Assembly (NCBI GenBank): GCA_913057675.1
Contig: CAJXOL010000004.1
Span: 1 to 45,830 of the forward strand
Reading direction: 5' to 3'
DNA: 45,830 bases
Origin: an uncultured Pseudomonadota bacterium
Lineage (GTDB): Bacteria; Pseudomonadota; Gammaproteobacteria; Burkholderiales; Eutrophovitaceae
How positions within the stretch are numbered: the stretch's first letter is position 1; every line of letters starts with the position of its first letter. The position numbers were made by a program, and so were the translations under genes. The notes under the pieces were generated by a model. The model saw only the letters and a list, made by a program, of their open reading frames with translations, was not told the DNA's origin and searched no databases. This document shows, piece by piece, positions 37,374 through 45,830 of the stretch.

Positions 37374-38093
37374 ATGTATAAGTGTTTGGTATTGTTGTTG
37401 ATTGGTGTGATGGGTAGCGCTAATGCGAATGAGTCGGCTTTGGAGGATCAAATCCGTGACCGCTTCCCAACAGCATCCATTGATTCAATTGTAGAGACAG
37501 AAATTATGGGACTCTATGAGATCATTGTCAGTGGTTCTATATATTACGTTGATGAGAACTTTACATATTTGTTTGATGGTAGTTTGATTGAACTGAGTTC
37601 GATGCGTAACGTGACGTCCGAGAGAACCTCCGAAATTGAGGCGGCAGAATTGCAAAAAGTTGCCATCCCTTTTCATGAATTACCACTTGAGATGGCTATC
37701 AAACGTGTTTATGGATCAGGAGAGAGAGAGTTCGCTTATTTTGCAGACCCCAACTGTGGATACTGTCGTAAGTTTGATAAAGAAACATTGGGAAACCTGT
37801 CGGATGCGACGCTGTATCTTTTTCTTTATCCTGTGATCACTGAGCAGTCGATCCCGATTTCTAAATCAATTTGGTGCTCTGCTAATGCTTCTTTAGCTTG
37901 GGATGCGTTCATATTTGATGGCGTTGCTCCTGAGGCTCAAGGTGACTGTGATAATCCTATCGATCAGATAGTGACGTTTGGCAAAAGGATGTCGGTAAGA
38001 GCGACGCCAACACTCTTTTTCAGTGACGGTTCACGAGCAAGTGGTGCGCTGAGTTTAGAACAGTTAGAGGCTCGTCTGACGCTGACTAAATAA
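37374..38093 (+). CDS. dsbC: DsbC family disulfide isomerase (thioredoxin fold)
   Basis: Signal peptide MYKCLVLLLIGVMGSANA; FAYFADPNCGYCRKFDKETL (CGYC active site); MSVRATPTLFFSDGSRASGAL. Confidence 0.93.
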   Translation: MYKCLVLLLIGVMGSANANESALEDQIRDRFPTASIDSIVETEIMGLYEIIVSGSIYYVDENFTYLFDGSLIELSSMRNVTSERTSEIEAAELQKVAIPFHELPLEMAIKRVYGSGEREFAYFADPNCGYCRKFDKETLGNLSDATLYLFLYPVITEQSIPISKSIWCSANASLAWDAFIFDGVAPEAQGDCDNPIDQIVTFGKRMSVRATPTLFFSDGSRASGALSLEQLEARLTLTK

Positions 38094-38121
38094 ATATTCT
38101 GAGAGGGTTTTTTGGTGGTGC

Positions 38122-39390
38122 TTATTTCTGGTTGTTAAAGGCAAGGAAAGTCTTGGGTATAAGTACCCACATCAAACCCGCCTGTTTCATTTTCCCTGCA
38201 TTGATGGCGGCCGATTCCCCGAAGCCCCAAAAGTAGTCTGCGCGAACGGCACCTTTGATAGCGCTACCCTTGTCCTGAGCGAACATTAATTGATTCAACG
38301 GATCTGCTGAATTTGGCCAGGACGTAGACAAATATACGGGAAAGCCTGATGGAATATACGTGTCATCGACCGCGATACTGCGGTTAGGGGTCAGCGGAAC
38401 GCCTAGCGATCCTATGGGTCCGGCAAGGTTTGCTGGTAGCGTTCTAAAAAAAACATACGACGGATTTTCCCTGAGGAGGGCGTCTATCTTGTCTGGATTG
38501 CGCTCCCCCCAGCGTTTGATGCCTTGCATGGAGGCTTGACTCAGTCTGAGCTCACCTTTGGAGACCAATGATTTGCCGATAGATCGATAGGGGTGGCCGT
38601 TAGACTTCGCAAATCCGAGACGAATGGTGCTGCCGTCTTTCAATTGAACGCGACCAGAGCCTTGGATTTGCAAGAAAAATAATTCGACTTTGTCTTTGAC
38701 CCATAGGATTTCTTTACCCTTGAGGCTTGCTAAGCCTTGGTCAATTTCTTCGCGCGTATAGTAAGGTATTAAGTCTGCTCCAGATCTCCGACCAACACCT
38801 CTGAATTCTTTAAATAAAGGGTATTGCTTGACGTCAACCGAAACTAAATCTTCGGGTACGCCGTAAGCCGGATAAGGGTATTCATGTGAGCGCTTTAAGC
38901 TCCCCCTCAGAAGTGGCTCGTAGTATCCCGTTACGATTCCCGATGGGGAATGATCCTGATTATTGACTTTGAATGGTACAAAATGAGTCTTATAGAATTG
39001 TCTTTGATTTGCTTCGGGGGTATGTGCTAAAGATTGAGCTTGCTGGCACAGAAGCGCCCATTCGCTATATTTGTCAAGCACGGTGCAAGATTGTAAGAGC
39101 GCCGATGTGCCGTCTGAGATTTGATCAGTGCTCCAATCTGGCAAATCTTCCCAGCTGGCAAAGGTCAAGTGATCTCTAGATTGGAGTTCAAATAAGTTAA
39201 ATAAACTTGGTTTGATCGTGGCTAGTGTAGTGCGCGAGCCTGAGGTCATTGACTCTTCAGTGATCGGCGCGGATACCTGCTCAGGAGGAGCGGGATCTTT
39301 TTTAAGTGGCGAAGAGGAGCAGGCGCTTAGGATGGCGATTAGGCACGCTTGAATCCAAATATTTACGTTCATGGCTGGTGTAGAATTCAC
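38122..39390 (-). CDS. mltA: Membrane-bound lytic murein transglycosylase A
   Basis: Lipobox ILSACSS; GIVTGYYEPLLRGSLKR, LPYYTREEIDQG-like, FFLQIQGSGRVQLKDGSTIRLGFAKSNGHPYRSIGK, FAQDKGSAIKGAVRADYFWGFGESAA. Confidence 0.96.
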   Translation of the reverse strand: MNSTPAMNVNIWIQACLIAILSACSSSPLKKDPAPPEQVSAPITEESMTSGSRTTLATIKPSLFNLFELQSRDHLTFASWEDLPDWSTDQISDGTSALLQSCTVLDKYSEWALLCQQAQSLAHTPEANQRQFYKTHFVPFKVNNQDHSPSGIVTGYYEPLLRGSLKRSHEYPYPAYGVPEDLVSVDVKQYPLFKEFRGVGRRSGADLIPYYTREEIDQGLASLKGKEILWVKDKVELFFLQIQGSGRVQLKDGSTIRLGFAKSNGHPYRSIGKSLVSKGELRLSQASMQGIKRWGERNPDKIDALLRENPSYVFFRTLPANLAGPIGSLGVPLTPNRSIAVDDTYIPSGFPVYLSTSWPNSADPLNQLMFAQDKGSAIKGAVRADYFWGFGESAAINAGKMKQAGLMWVLIPKTFLAFNNQK

Positions 39391-39417
39391 GTGTTTTAAT
39401 CAATCGGTATTTAAGCC

Positions 39418-39507
39418 ATGCTTTGGGCTATTTTTGAGATCTTATTGGGCCTCGGTTTATTCATTTTCATCATTTGGTGGACCGTACCTAAAGATAAAAA
39501 TAAGTAG
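39418..39507 (+). CDS. Putative 29-aa single-pass membrane microprotein
   Basis: ATG..TAG encoding MLWAIFEILLGLGLFIFIIWWTVPKDKNK; one hydrophobic helix with cationic tail; lies between convergent-facing mltA and apaG genes in otherwise unassigned DNA. Confidence 0.5.
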   Translation: MLWAIFEILLGLGLFIFIIWWTVPKDKNK

Positions 39508-39531
39508 GCAATGCGCAGTTTTCCATTGGGT

Positions 39532-39915
39532 TTAGTGTAATACCCTCGGAACGCTGAGCGTGAACTGTGAAATTTTTGCATCAAATTCAACGCCGTCAGA
39601 AGCCCGCATCTTATAGGAGCCCTCCATGAGCCCAACTGGTGTGTCAATCGAGGCGGCACTCGTGTATTCGAAGTATTCTCCAGGACCCAAGTTTGGGAAT
39701 TCCCCGACTACCCCTTCGCCCCGAACTTCTTCTACTTTTTCGTGGGCATCGGTGATGACCCAGTGGCGACTCAGCAACTGAGCTCGGACGGTCCCCGTAT
39801 TTTGAATGCGGATGCGATAGGCAAAAAAGTATCGCGATTGTTCGGTGTTAGATTGCTCGGGAATAAAAAAGGATTCCGTAGTGACGGTAATTTCATATTT
39901 TGTTTTTTCAGACAT
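39532..39915 (-). CDS. apaG: Co2+/Mg2+ efflux protein ApaG
   Basis: FFAYRIRIQNTGTVRAQLLSRHWVITDAHEKVEEVRGEGVVGEFPNLGPGEYFEYTSAASIDTPVGLMEGSYKM. Confidence 0.96.
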   Translation of the reverse strand: MSEKTKYEITVTTESFFIPEQSNTEQSRYFFAYRIRIQNTGTVRAQLLSRHWVITDAHEKVEEVRGEGVVGEFPNLGPGEYFEYTSAASIDTPVGLMEGSYKMRASDGVEFDAKISQFTLSVPRVLH

Positions 39916-40032
39916 AGTTCTTATTGTATCGGTAAATAGATCAAATTTAGTAATGGTTTGGTTCTCTTGGGGTCAGTATTTGTTGGGTGGTTCGGTGTTT
40001 CCGTTTAGAATAAACATAAAGGAACCCGCTAA

Positions 40033-40695
40033 ATGATGAAAGATATCCGCATAGCACCGAGTATTTTGTCTGCCGACTTTTCACGACTCGGGGAAGAAGT
40101 GCGTTCGGTCGAGGCTGCAGGCGCTGACCTCATTCATTTTGATGTGATGGATAATCACTACGTGCCTAATCTGACCTTTGGTCCTATCGTGTGTGCATCG
40201 ATTAGGCCGCACACAAAATTGCCTATTGATGTGCATTTAATGGTGGAGCCAGTAGATGCCTTGGCTATGGAGTTCGCTAAAGCGGGTGCTGATCTGATCA
40301 GCTTCCATCCGGAGGCAACACAACACGTGGATAGGACGATCAATCTGATCAAGGATTCTGGATGTAAGGTCGGCATGGCATTTAATCCTGCGAGTCCACT
40401 TCATGTGTTGGATTGGACGCTCGATAAGATCGATTTAATTCTGATCATGTCGGTAAACCCTGGATTTGGCGGTCAAAGTTTTCTTGAGCACTCACTAGAT
40501 AAAATTGCTGAGGTCCGTGATTTGATCGATCTGTCTGGCTGCGATGTTTGGCTAGAGGTCGACGGAGGAATCAAAGTCGATAACATTGCGTCAGTCGCCG
40601 AGGCGGGAGCGGACACGTTTGTGGCAGGTTCTGCTATTTTTGGTGGGACTGACTATAAAAACATCATCAGTCAGATGAAAAATCGGATTTCTTAA
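40033..40695 (+). CDS. rpe: Ribulose-phosphate 3-epimerase
   Basis: [81 protein letters not shown]. Confidence 0.97.
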   Translation: MMKDIRIAPSILSADFSRLGEEVRSVEAAGADLIHFDVMDNHYVPNLTFGPIVCASIRPHTKLPIDVHLMVEPVDALAMEFAKAGADLISFHPEATQHVDRTINLIKDSGCKVGMAFNPASPLHVLDWTLDKIDLILIMSVNPGFGGQSFLEHSLDKIAEVRDLIDLSGCDVWLEVDGGIKVDNIASVAEAGADTFVAGSAIFGGTDYKNIISQMKNRIS

Positions 40696-40741
40696 TCGTG
40701 CAGATAATGAACATTTTTAACGCCACACCGAAGCTCCTTTC

Positions 40742-41440
40742 GTGACAGCTCAATCGGTAGTCCCTCCAGTTTTCTTTGAGGTCAGTGTTGTAGCTTTTGA
40801 CTTAGACGGCACCTTAGTCGATACGCTACCTGACTTGCATGCAGCAACTAACTTGACACTGCATGACATGGGGTATGAGGCGGTTAGCAGTCGTACTGTC
40901 CGACAGTATATTGGTCAAGGGATTGAGTACCTCTTGAAAGAACTCTTCACTGAATTAAACATCAGCCATACGGCGATTAATTTTGATGAGATCGCTCAAC
41001 AATTTAGGACTCATTATGCGCAACACGTGTGCGATCAATCGGCGCTGTTTCCCGGGATAGCAAATGCGCTAGAAGGTCTTAAGAGCTCAGGCATCGGCCT
41101 AGCTTGCCTTACCAATAAAAGTGAGCTGTTTACTCAGCCGATCTTGAAAAAACTAGAGATCTGGGATTATTTCCAAGAAGTGGTTTGTGGCGATACGTTC
41201 GCCAAACGAAAGCCGGATCCTTTGCCCTTAATTGAGCTTGCGGCTCGTTTTGATGTGGGGCCCAGTCGTGTTTTGATGGTGGGTGACTCGAAGACGGATA
41301 CAGCGTGTGCGCGTAATGCGGGTGCGCCAGTGGTGTGTGTCCCTTATGGGTATCGCTCAGGTATGGCGCTAACGGAGCTTGACTGCGACCTGATTCTCAA
41401 TGACGCTAACGATCTGCTCAGGCTTGTCAGGAAAGCGTGA
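40742..41440 (+). CDS. gph: Phosphoglycolate phosphatase
   Basis: VAFDLDGTLVDTLPDLHAATNLTLHDMG, LACLTNKSELFTQPIL, RVLMVGDSKTDTACARNAGAPVVCVPYGYRSG; between rpe and trpE. Confidence 0.95.
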   Translation: MTAQSVVPPVFFEVSVVAFDLDGTLVDTLPDLHAATNLTLHDMGYEAVSSRTVRQYIGQGIEYLLKELFTELNISHTAINFDEIAQQFRTHYAQHVCDQSALFPGIANALEGLKSSGIGLACLTNKSELFTQPILKKLEIWDYFQEVVCGDTFAKRKPDPLPLIELAARFDVGPSRVLMVGDSKTDTACARNAGAPVVCVPYGYRSGMALTELDCDLILNDANDLLRLVRKA

Positions 41441-41530
41441 ATATAAACAGCGTTTATAATAGATCAAAATGCACATCATAAAGGCACACGTTAAGTTGGC
41501 GGTGCTGACACCCAGATTGTTGAGCTCAGT

Positions 41531-43000
41531 GTGAATAAAGAAGATTTTGAGAGTTTGGCGGACCAAGGTTTCAACCATGTGCCACTGGTGGTGGAGTCGT
41601 TTGCTGATCTCGATACGCCCCTATCGATTTATTTAAAGTTCGCTAATAAGCCGTTTTCCTACTTATTGGAGTCGGTGCAGGGAGGCGAACGCTTTGGTCG
41701 CTACTCGTTTATAGGACTGCCTTCCCGTATTCGTTACGAGGTGCGTGACCACACGTGCCGCGAAATTCACGATGATGTTGTTGTTGCAGAGATTGAAAGT
41801 GAGGACCCTATTGGTTGGGTTTCAGAGCTGCAAACAAGGACAAAAGCCTATTACCGAGACGATCTGCCCCGATTTCTGGGTGGCTTGGTCGGTTACTTTG
41901 GTTACGAGACAGTGCATTTGATAGAAGAGCGTGTTGGCGGACCCGGTCAGAAACTGGATCCGATCGATTGCCCAGATATTCTCCTTCTCCATTCGGACGA
42001 GGTGATTGCTTATGACAATCTAGCTGGGAAGCTCTACTTTGTTGTGTTCGCTAACCCGCAGGAGCCTGATTCTTACGAGCGTGGCCAAAAACGGCTGGCC
42101 GAGTTATTTAGCGCTTTGCGTGAACCAGTGCCCGAGACGGTCGAGGTGAAGCGTGATTTAGAGGTGCCTCACGAGGAAACTCCTGAAGAAGTATTCACTG
42201 AGAGTGTCTTGCGTGCGAAACAGTATATTCATGAAGGGGACATCATGCAGGTTGTATTGTCTCAACGCATGTCGGTGCCTTTTCAGTCGCCACCATTGTC
42301 GCTCTATCGTGCCTTACGTGCGTTGAACCCATCGCCGTACATGTTCTATTTCAATCTCAAGGATTTTCACATTGTAGGCGCTTCGCCGGAAATTTTGGTG
42401 CGTTTAGAAAAAGGCATGGTGACACTAAGGCCGATCGCTGGGACGCGACCTCGCGGGGCTACGAGAGAGGAAGATTTAGCGCATGAGCGGGATCTTTTAG
42501 CTGACCCCAAAGAAATTGCTGAGCATGTGATGCTCATGGACCTTGGTCGAAATGATTTGGGTCGGGTGGCTGAGTTTGGATCAGTTAATGTCACAGACCA
42601 AATGATCATTGAACGCTACTCGCACGTCATGCACATTGTCTCTAACGTGGAGGGTTCCCTTTTGGAAGGGCTGTCTGCGATTGACGTGTTACGCGCGAGT
42701 TTCCCAGCAGGAACCGTGTCTGGTGCGCCTAAGGTGCGGGCAATGGAAATTATTGATGAGTTAGAGCCAAGTAAGCGGGGAGTCTATGCTGGAGCTGTCG
42801 GTTATTTGGGCTTTAACGGTGATATGGACTTGGCGATTGCTATTCGAACGGCCGTCATTAAAGACAATACGTTGTATGTACAAGCGGGTGCTGGAATTGT
42901 GGCGGACTCTCAGCCAGAAAATGAGTGGATTGAGACCAAAAATAAAGCTAAAGCAATTCTTAAAGCGGCAGAAATCGCCGAAGCAGGGTTGAATCGTTAG
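41531..43000 (+). CDS. trpE: Anthranilate synthase component I
   Basis: LESVQGGERFGRYSFIGL, IMQVVLSQRMSVPFQ, SPYMFYFNLKDFHIVGASPEILVRLE, RPIAGTRPRGATREEDL, DLGRNDLGRVAEFGSV; GTG start. Confidence 0.98.
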   Translation: MNKEDFESLADQGFNHVPLVVESFADLDTPLSIYLKFANKPFSYLLESVQGGERFGRYSFIGLPSRIRYEVRDHTCREIHDDVVVAEIESEDPIGWVSELQTRTKAYYRDDLPRFLGGLVGYFGYETVHLIEERVGGPGQKLDPIDCPDILLLHSDEVIAYDNLAGKLYFVVFANPQEPDSYERGQKRLAELFSALREPVPETVEVKRDLEVPHEETPEEVFTESVLRAKQYIHEGDIMQVVLSQRMSVPFQSPPLSLYRALRALNPSPYMFYFNLKDFHIVGASPEILVRLEKGMVTLRPIAGTRPRGATREEDLAHERDLLADPKEIAEHVMLMDLGRNDLGRVAEFGSVNVTDQMIIERYSHVMHIVSNVEGSLLEGLSAIDVLRASFPAGTVSGAPKVRAMEIIDELEPSKRGVYAGAVGYLGFNGDMDLAIAIRTAVIKDNTLYVQAGAGIVADSQPENEWIETKNKAKAILKAAEIAEAGLNR

Positions 43001-43069
43001 TACCATGCCTGATTTTTGTGTTGAGCTCGTTTAGTTAGAATGTTCCATTGAGACAATGAGATAAAGCCC

Positions 43070-43642
43070 ATGTTGTTGATGCTCGATAATTATGATTCGT
43101 TCACATTCAATCTCGTCCAGTATTTTGGGGAGTTGGGTGTTGAGGTGAAGGTGCTGCGTAATGATCAGACCAATGTTGCCGAAATTGAGTCACTGGCTCC
43201 AGAGTGGATCGTGATATCCCCTGGCCCATGCTCACCCAAACAGGCAGGGATATCTGTGGATGTCATTCAAGCGTTTGCCGGCAAGGTGCCACTTTTTGGT
43301 GTGTGTCTGGGACACCAATGCATTGGGCATGCTTTTGGTGGTGTGGTGACGTACGCGAAGCGTCTCATGCACGGTAAGACGTCACCTATTTTGCATGAAT
43401 CACAAGGCATTTTTCGCGCGTTGCCAACGCCTTTCACTGCAACTCGGTATCATTCATTGGCTGTTCAAAGAGAGACGTTGCCTGACTGTCTTGAGGTTAC
43501 TGCTGAGACTGAGGACGGCGAGATCATGGGATTGCGACATCGCTCAATGCCCATCGAGGGAGTGCAATTTCATCCTGAATCCATTTTGAGTGAACATGGG
43601 CACCGGTTATTGAAAAATTTTCTGGATCAAGCCAGCTCATGA
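43070..43642 (+). CDS. trpG: Anthranilate synthase component II (glutamine amidotransferase)
   Basis: [66 protein letters not shown]. Confidence 0.97.
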   Translation: MLLMLDNYDSFTFNLVQYFGELGVEVKVLRNDQTNVAEIESLAPEWIVISPGPCSPKQAGISVDVIQAFAGKVPLFGVCLGHQCIGHAFGGVVTYAKRLMHGKTSPILHESQGIFRALPTPFTATRYHSLAVQRETLPDCLEVTAETEDGEIMGLRHRSMPIEGVQFHPESILSEHGHRLLKNFLDQASS

Positions 43643-44658
43643 TCATTAAAGACGCTATTGAATGTTTTTATCGGCGGGTCGATTTGTCTCACGATGACAT
43701 GACCACACTCATGCGCGCGATCATGTCCGGTGAGGTCCCGCCCGCATCAATGGCAGCCTTCTTGGTGGGCATTCAGGTGAAGGGCCCTACCGTTGAGGAA
43801 GTGGCTGCAGCTGCTGCCGTGATGAGGGAGTTTTCGACTACTGTGCTCGTGGAGCGTCCAGAGCGGTTGATTGACACCTGCGGCACAGGCGGGGATGGCA
43901 CCAAAACATTTAATATCTCGACGGCATCTGCCTTTGTTGTTGCTGCCGCTGGTGGGGCTGTTGCGAAACACGGTGGGCGATCAGTGTCGAGCTCTTCGGG
44001 TAGTGCCGATGTGCTCGAAGCGCTAGGGGCACGTCTTGATTTGCCTTCTGAGTCTGTCACTTCGTGTATTGAAGAGGTGGGTATCGGTTTTATGTTTGCG
44101 CCAGCGCACCACGCCGCAATGAAATTCGCGGCACCGGTGAGGCGCGAGTTGGGTGTCAAGACACTGTTCAATGTGTTGGGTCCCTTGACCAACCCCGCCG
44201 GAGCTAAGCGGCAGGTCATGGGTGTTTTTGATCGGCGTCTATTGGTGCAGCAAGCTCAAGTCCTGCAGCGCTTAGGCAGCACGCGCGCGATGATTGTTCA
44301 CGGTGAGAACGGATTAGATGAAGTGTCTCCAAGCGGCTTGACGTATGTGGCTGAACTTCGAGACGGTACGGTGCGCGAGTACCAGGTGTCGCTGGAGGCA
44401 TTGGGCGTCACGCCTATAGAATTAGATGATATTAAAGTGCCGGACCTCGAGGCGGCGGTGCGCGTTTTTAGGGGTGCTTTGTCTGGTGGTCATTCCTCAG
44501 GTAAGACTGCCGTTGTGCTTAACGCTGGAGCCTCGTTTTATACGTTAGATATGGTTACGACCCTCGGTGAGGGGGTAGATCTTGCGGTCACAACGATTGA
44601 GTCCGGGGGCGCAGAAGCCAAACTGAATGAATTTATTGCATTCACTCATCGTGATTAG
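43639..44658 (+). CDS. trpD: Anthranilate phosphoribosyltransferase
   Basis: [94 protein letters not shown] overlap with trpG. Confidence 0.98.
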   Translation: MIIKDAIECFYRRVDLSHDDMTTLMRAIMSGEVPPASMAAFLVGIQVKGPTVEEVAAAAAVMREFSTTVLVERPERLIDTCGTGGDGTKTFNISTASAFVVAAAGGAVAKHGGRSVSSSSGSADVLEALGARLDLPSESVTSCIEEVGIGFMFAPAHHAAMKFAAPVRRELGVKTLFNVLGPLTNPAGAKRQVMGVFDRRLLVQQAQVLQRLGSTRAMIVHGENGLDEVSPSGLTYVAELRDGTVREYQVSLEALGVTPIELDDIKVPDLEAAVRVFRGALSGGHSSGKTAVVLNAGASFYTLDMVTTLGEGVDLAVTTIESGGAEAKLNEFIAFTHRD

Positions 44659-44690
44659 TGGGTCGCGATTTTGTATAAGGAGTTCTGATC

Positions 44691-45491
44691 ATGGGTTCTG
44701 ACACATCCAACATTCTCGATAAAATTCTTGAGACCAAGCGCGAAGAAATTCGATTGACTTCGGGGTATCGTTCGCTTGCGGAGTTAGAGCGTGAGTCCGA
44801 GTTCGCGCCGCCAGTGCGTGATTTTGAGTTAGCGATTAGGACCAAGATGGCTGCCGGTGGCTCTGCGGTCATTGCGGAAGTTAAGAAGGCAAGCCCAAGT
44901 AAGGGGGTCATTAGAGAACATTTCGATCCCATCGAGATTGCCCAGTCATACGAGCAACACGGCGCTGCGTGCTTGTCGGTCTTAACTGATCGAGATTATT
45001 TTATGGGCGCGGCTGAGTATTTAGTGGCTGCGCGCTCTGCTACACGACTACCCGTGCTGCGTAAGGATTTCATTATCGACCCATATCAAATATTTGAGGC
45101 GCGTTGCATGGGTGCCGACTGCATTTTGCTGATCGTGGCTGCCTTGAGTCATTCCCAGTTGGAGGAGTTGGAGCGCGTGGCGGTTCAGTTGGGAATGTCG
45201 GTGTTGGTTGAGGCGCACTCGAAAGAGGAGTTTGAGCGGGCGATTTGTTTACAAACATCGCTCATCGGGGTCAACAACCGTGACCTCAGAACCTTTGAGA
45301 CGTCCTTGCAAACCACGTTAGATCTGGTCAGCCAGTTACCAGAGAATCGAATCTTGATCACGGAAAGCGGGATTCATGCGCAGGAGGACGTAGTTTTGAT
45401 GCATGAGCATGGCGTATTTGCGTTCTTGGTGGGTGAAGCTTTTATGCGACAGGACGACCCAGGTGTAGCTCTAAAGTCGCTATTTCGTTGA
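44691..45491 (+). CDS. trpC: Indole-3-glycerol phosphate synthase
   Basis: VIAEVKKASPSKGVIREHFDPIEIAQSYEQHGAACLSVLTDRDYFMG, VLRKDFIIDPYQIFEARCMGADCILLIVAAL, LIGVNNRDLRTFE, LITESGI. Confidence 0.98.
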   Translation: MGSDTSNILDKILETKREEIRLTSGYRSLAELERESEFAPPVRDFELAIRTKMAAGGSAVIAEVKKASPSKGVIREHFDPIEIAQSYEQHGAACLSVLTDRDYFMGAAEYLVAARSATRLPVLRKDFIIDPYQIFEARCMGADCILLIVAALSHSQLEELERVAVQLGMSVLVEAHSKEEFERAICLQTSLIGVNNRDLRTFETSLQTTLDLVSQLPENRILITESGIHAQEDVVLMHEHGVFAFLVGEAFMRQDDPGVALKSLFR

Positions 45492-45701
45492 GTGGCTTAC
45501 ACCGTTTGAGTCGCGGGCTGCGCCAACCTCAGCTGGCGTAATAAATAATTTACTGATATAAATCATAGCTTTGCGGAAACCTAGGCGCTCTTGCGTCCCC
45601 TAAGCCGTGATAATTGTTGTATTTTCGCAACATTTGCTCATGTTTTAAGACCATGTAACTAGTAGTGGGGGGTGTAGTTAGGCATTATGATCTTAACTGA
45701 T

Positions 45702-45722
45702 CTCAAGTGAACCGAACTTGAG
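45702..45722. other. Perfect 7-bp inverted repeat in the noncoding tail (possible operator)
   Basis: CTCAAGT-gaaccga-ACTTGAG; no T-tract follows, so not an obvious terminator. Confidence 0.45.
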
Positions 45723-45786
45723 GCAATCGGGAACAACAACCGATCTTAAAACCATCGGGACCAAGCTAATCAAGCGTAGTCAGAGT

Positions 45787-45830
45787 CTGTCTCTTATACA
45801 CATCTGACGCTGCCGACGATATGCAGTGTG
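45787..45830 (-). other. Illumina Nextera Read-1 adapter plus i5 index ACTGCATA and P5 tail (non-biological)
   Basis: 45787-45819 is CTGTCTCTTATACACATCTGACGCTGCCGACGA; 45820-45827 is the reverse complement of ACTGCATA; 45828-45830 is the reverse complement of CAC. Confidence 0.98.

Noticed and set aside
39411-39659. 82-aa minus-strand ORF between mltA and apaG
   Set aside because: Overlaps the 3' end of apaG in another frame and has no coherent motif; apaG in 39532..39915 explains the region.
43773-44219. 148-aa minus-strand ORF inside trpD (similarly 17548..17994 in the amidase)
   Set aside because: Low-complexity A/S/T/P-rich antisense translation of conserved genes; no independent evidence.
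45522-45540. Hairpin CGCCA-acctcagc-TGGCG after trpC as a terminator
   Set aside because: Only a 5-bp stem with a long loop, followed by AT-rich sequence without a run of T; not confident.

Overview
This 45.8 kb window looks like a bacterial chromosomal fragment, probably betaproteobacterial. That lineage is inferred from gene order: ubiK/glnK/amtB/gshB/EIIA-Man/ptsH/ptsI, holA/proA, lnt/corC/ybeY/phoH/miaB, ubiH-like/dsbC, and mltA/apaG/rpe/gph/trpEGDC. Both ends carry Illumina Nextera (Tn5) Read-1 adapter in inverted orientation, so the ends are library or assembly artefacts and proA is cut artificially. Most of the window is housekeeping. The most accessory part is about 7.9-19.4 kb: an OYE-family oxidoreductase, acyl-CoA dehydrogenase, MATE transporter, MDR dehydrogenase, a decayed eEF1Bgamma-like GST gene, a tandem pair of divergent HEXXH-x14-E (M61/MA-clan-like) secreted metallopeptidases, an amidase and a secreted protein of unknown function. 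Items the ORF track missed include truncated proA, an LptM-like lipoprotein gene overlapping lysA, the N-terminal half of an EamA transporter with no ATG/GTG/TTG start, a 29-aa membrane microprotein ORF, a tRNA-Met, a sigma54 promoter plus NtrC-type site upstream of glnK, and a strong amtB terminator. I found no CRISPR array, IS element, prophage or clear defence system. The best candidate for something undescribed is the tandem metallopeptidase locus, and its novelty is unproven without database searches.
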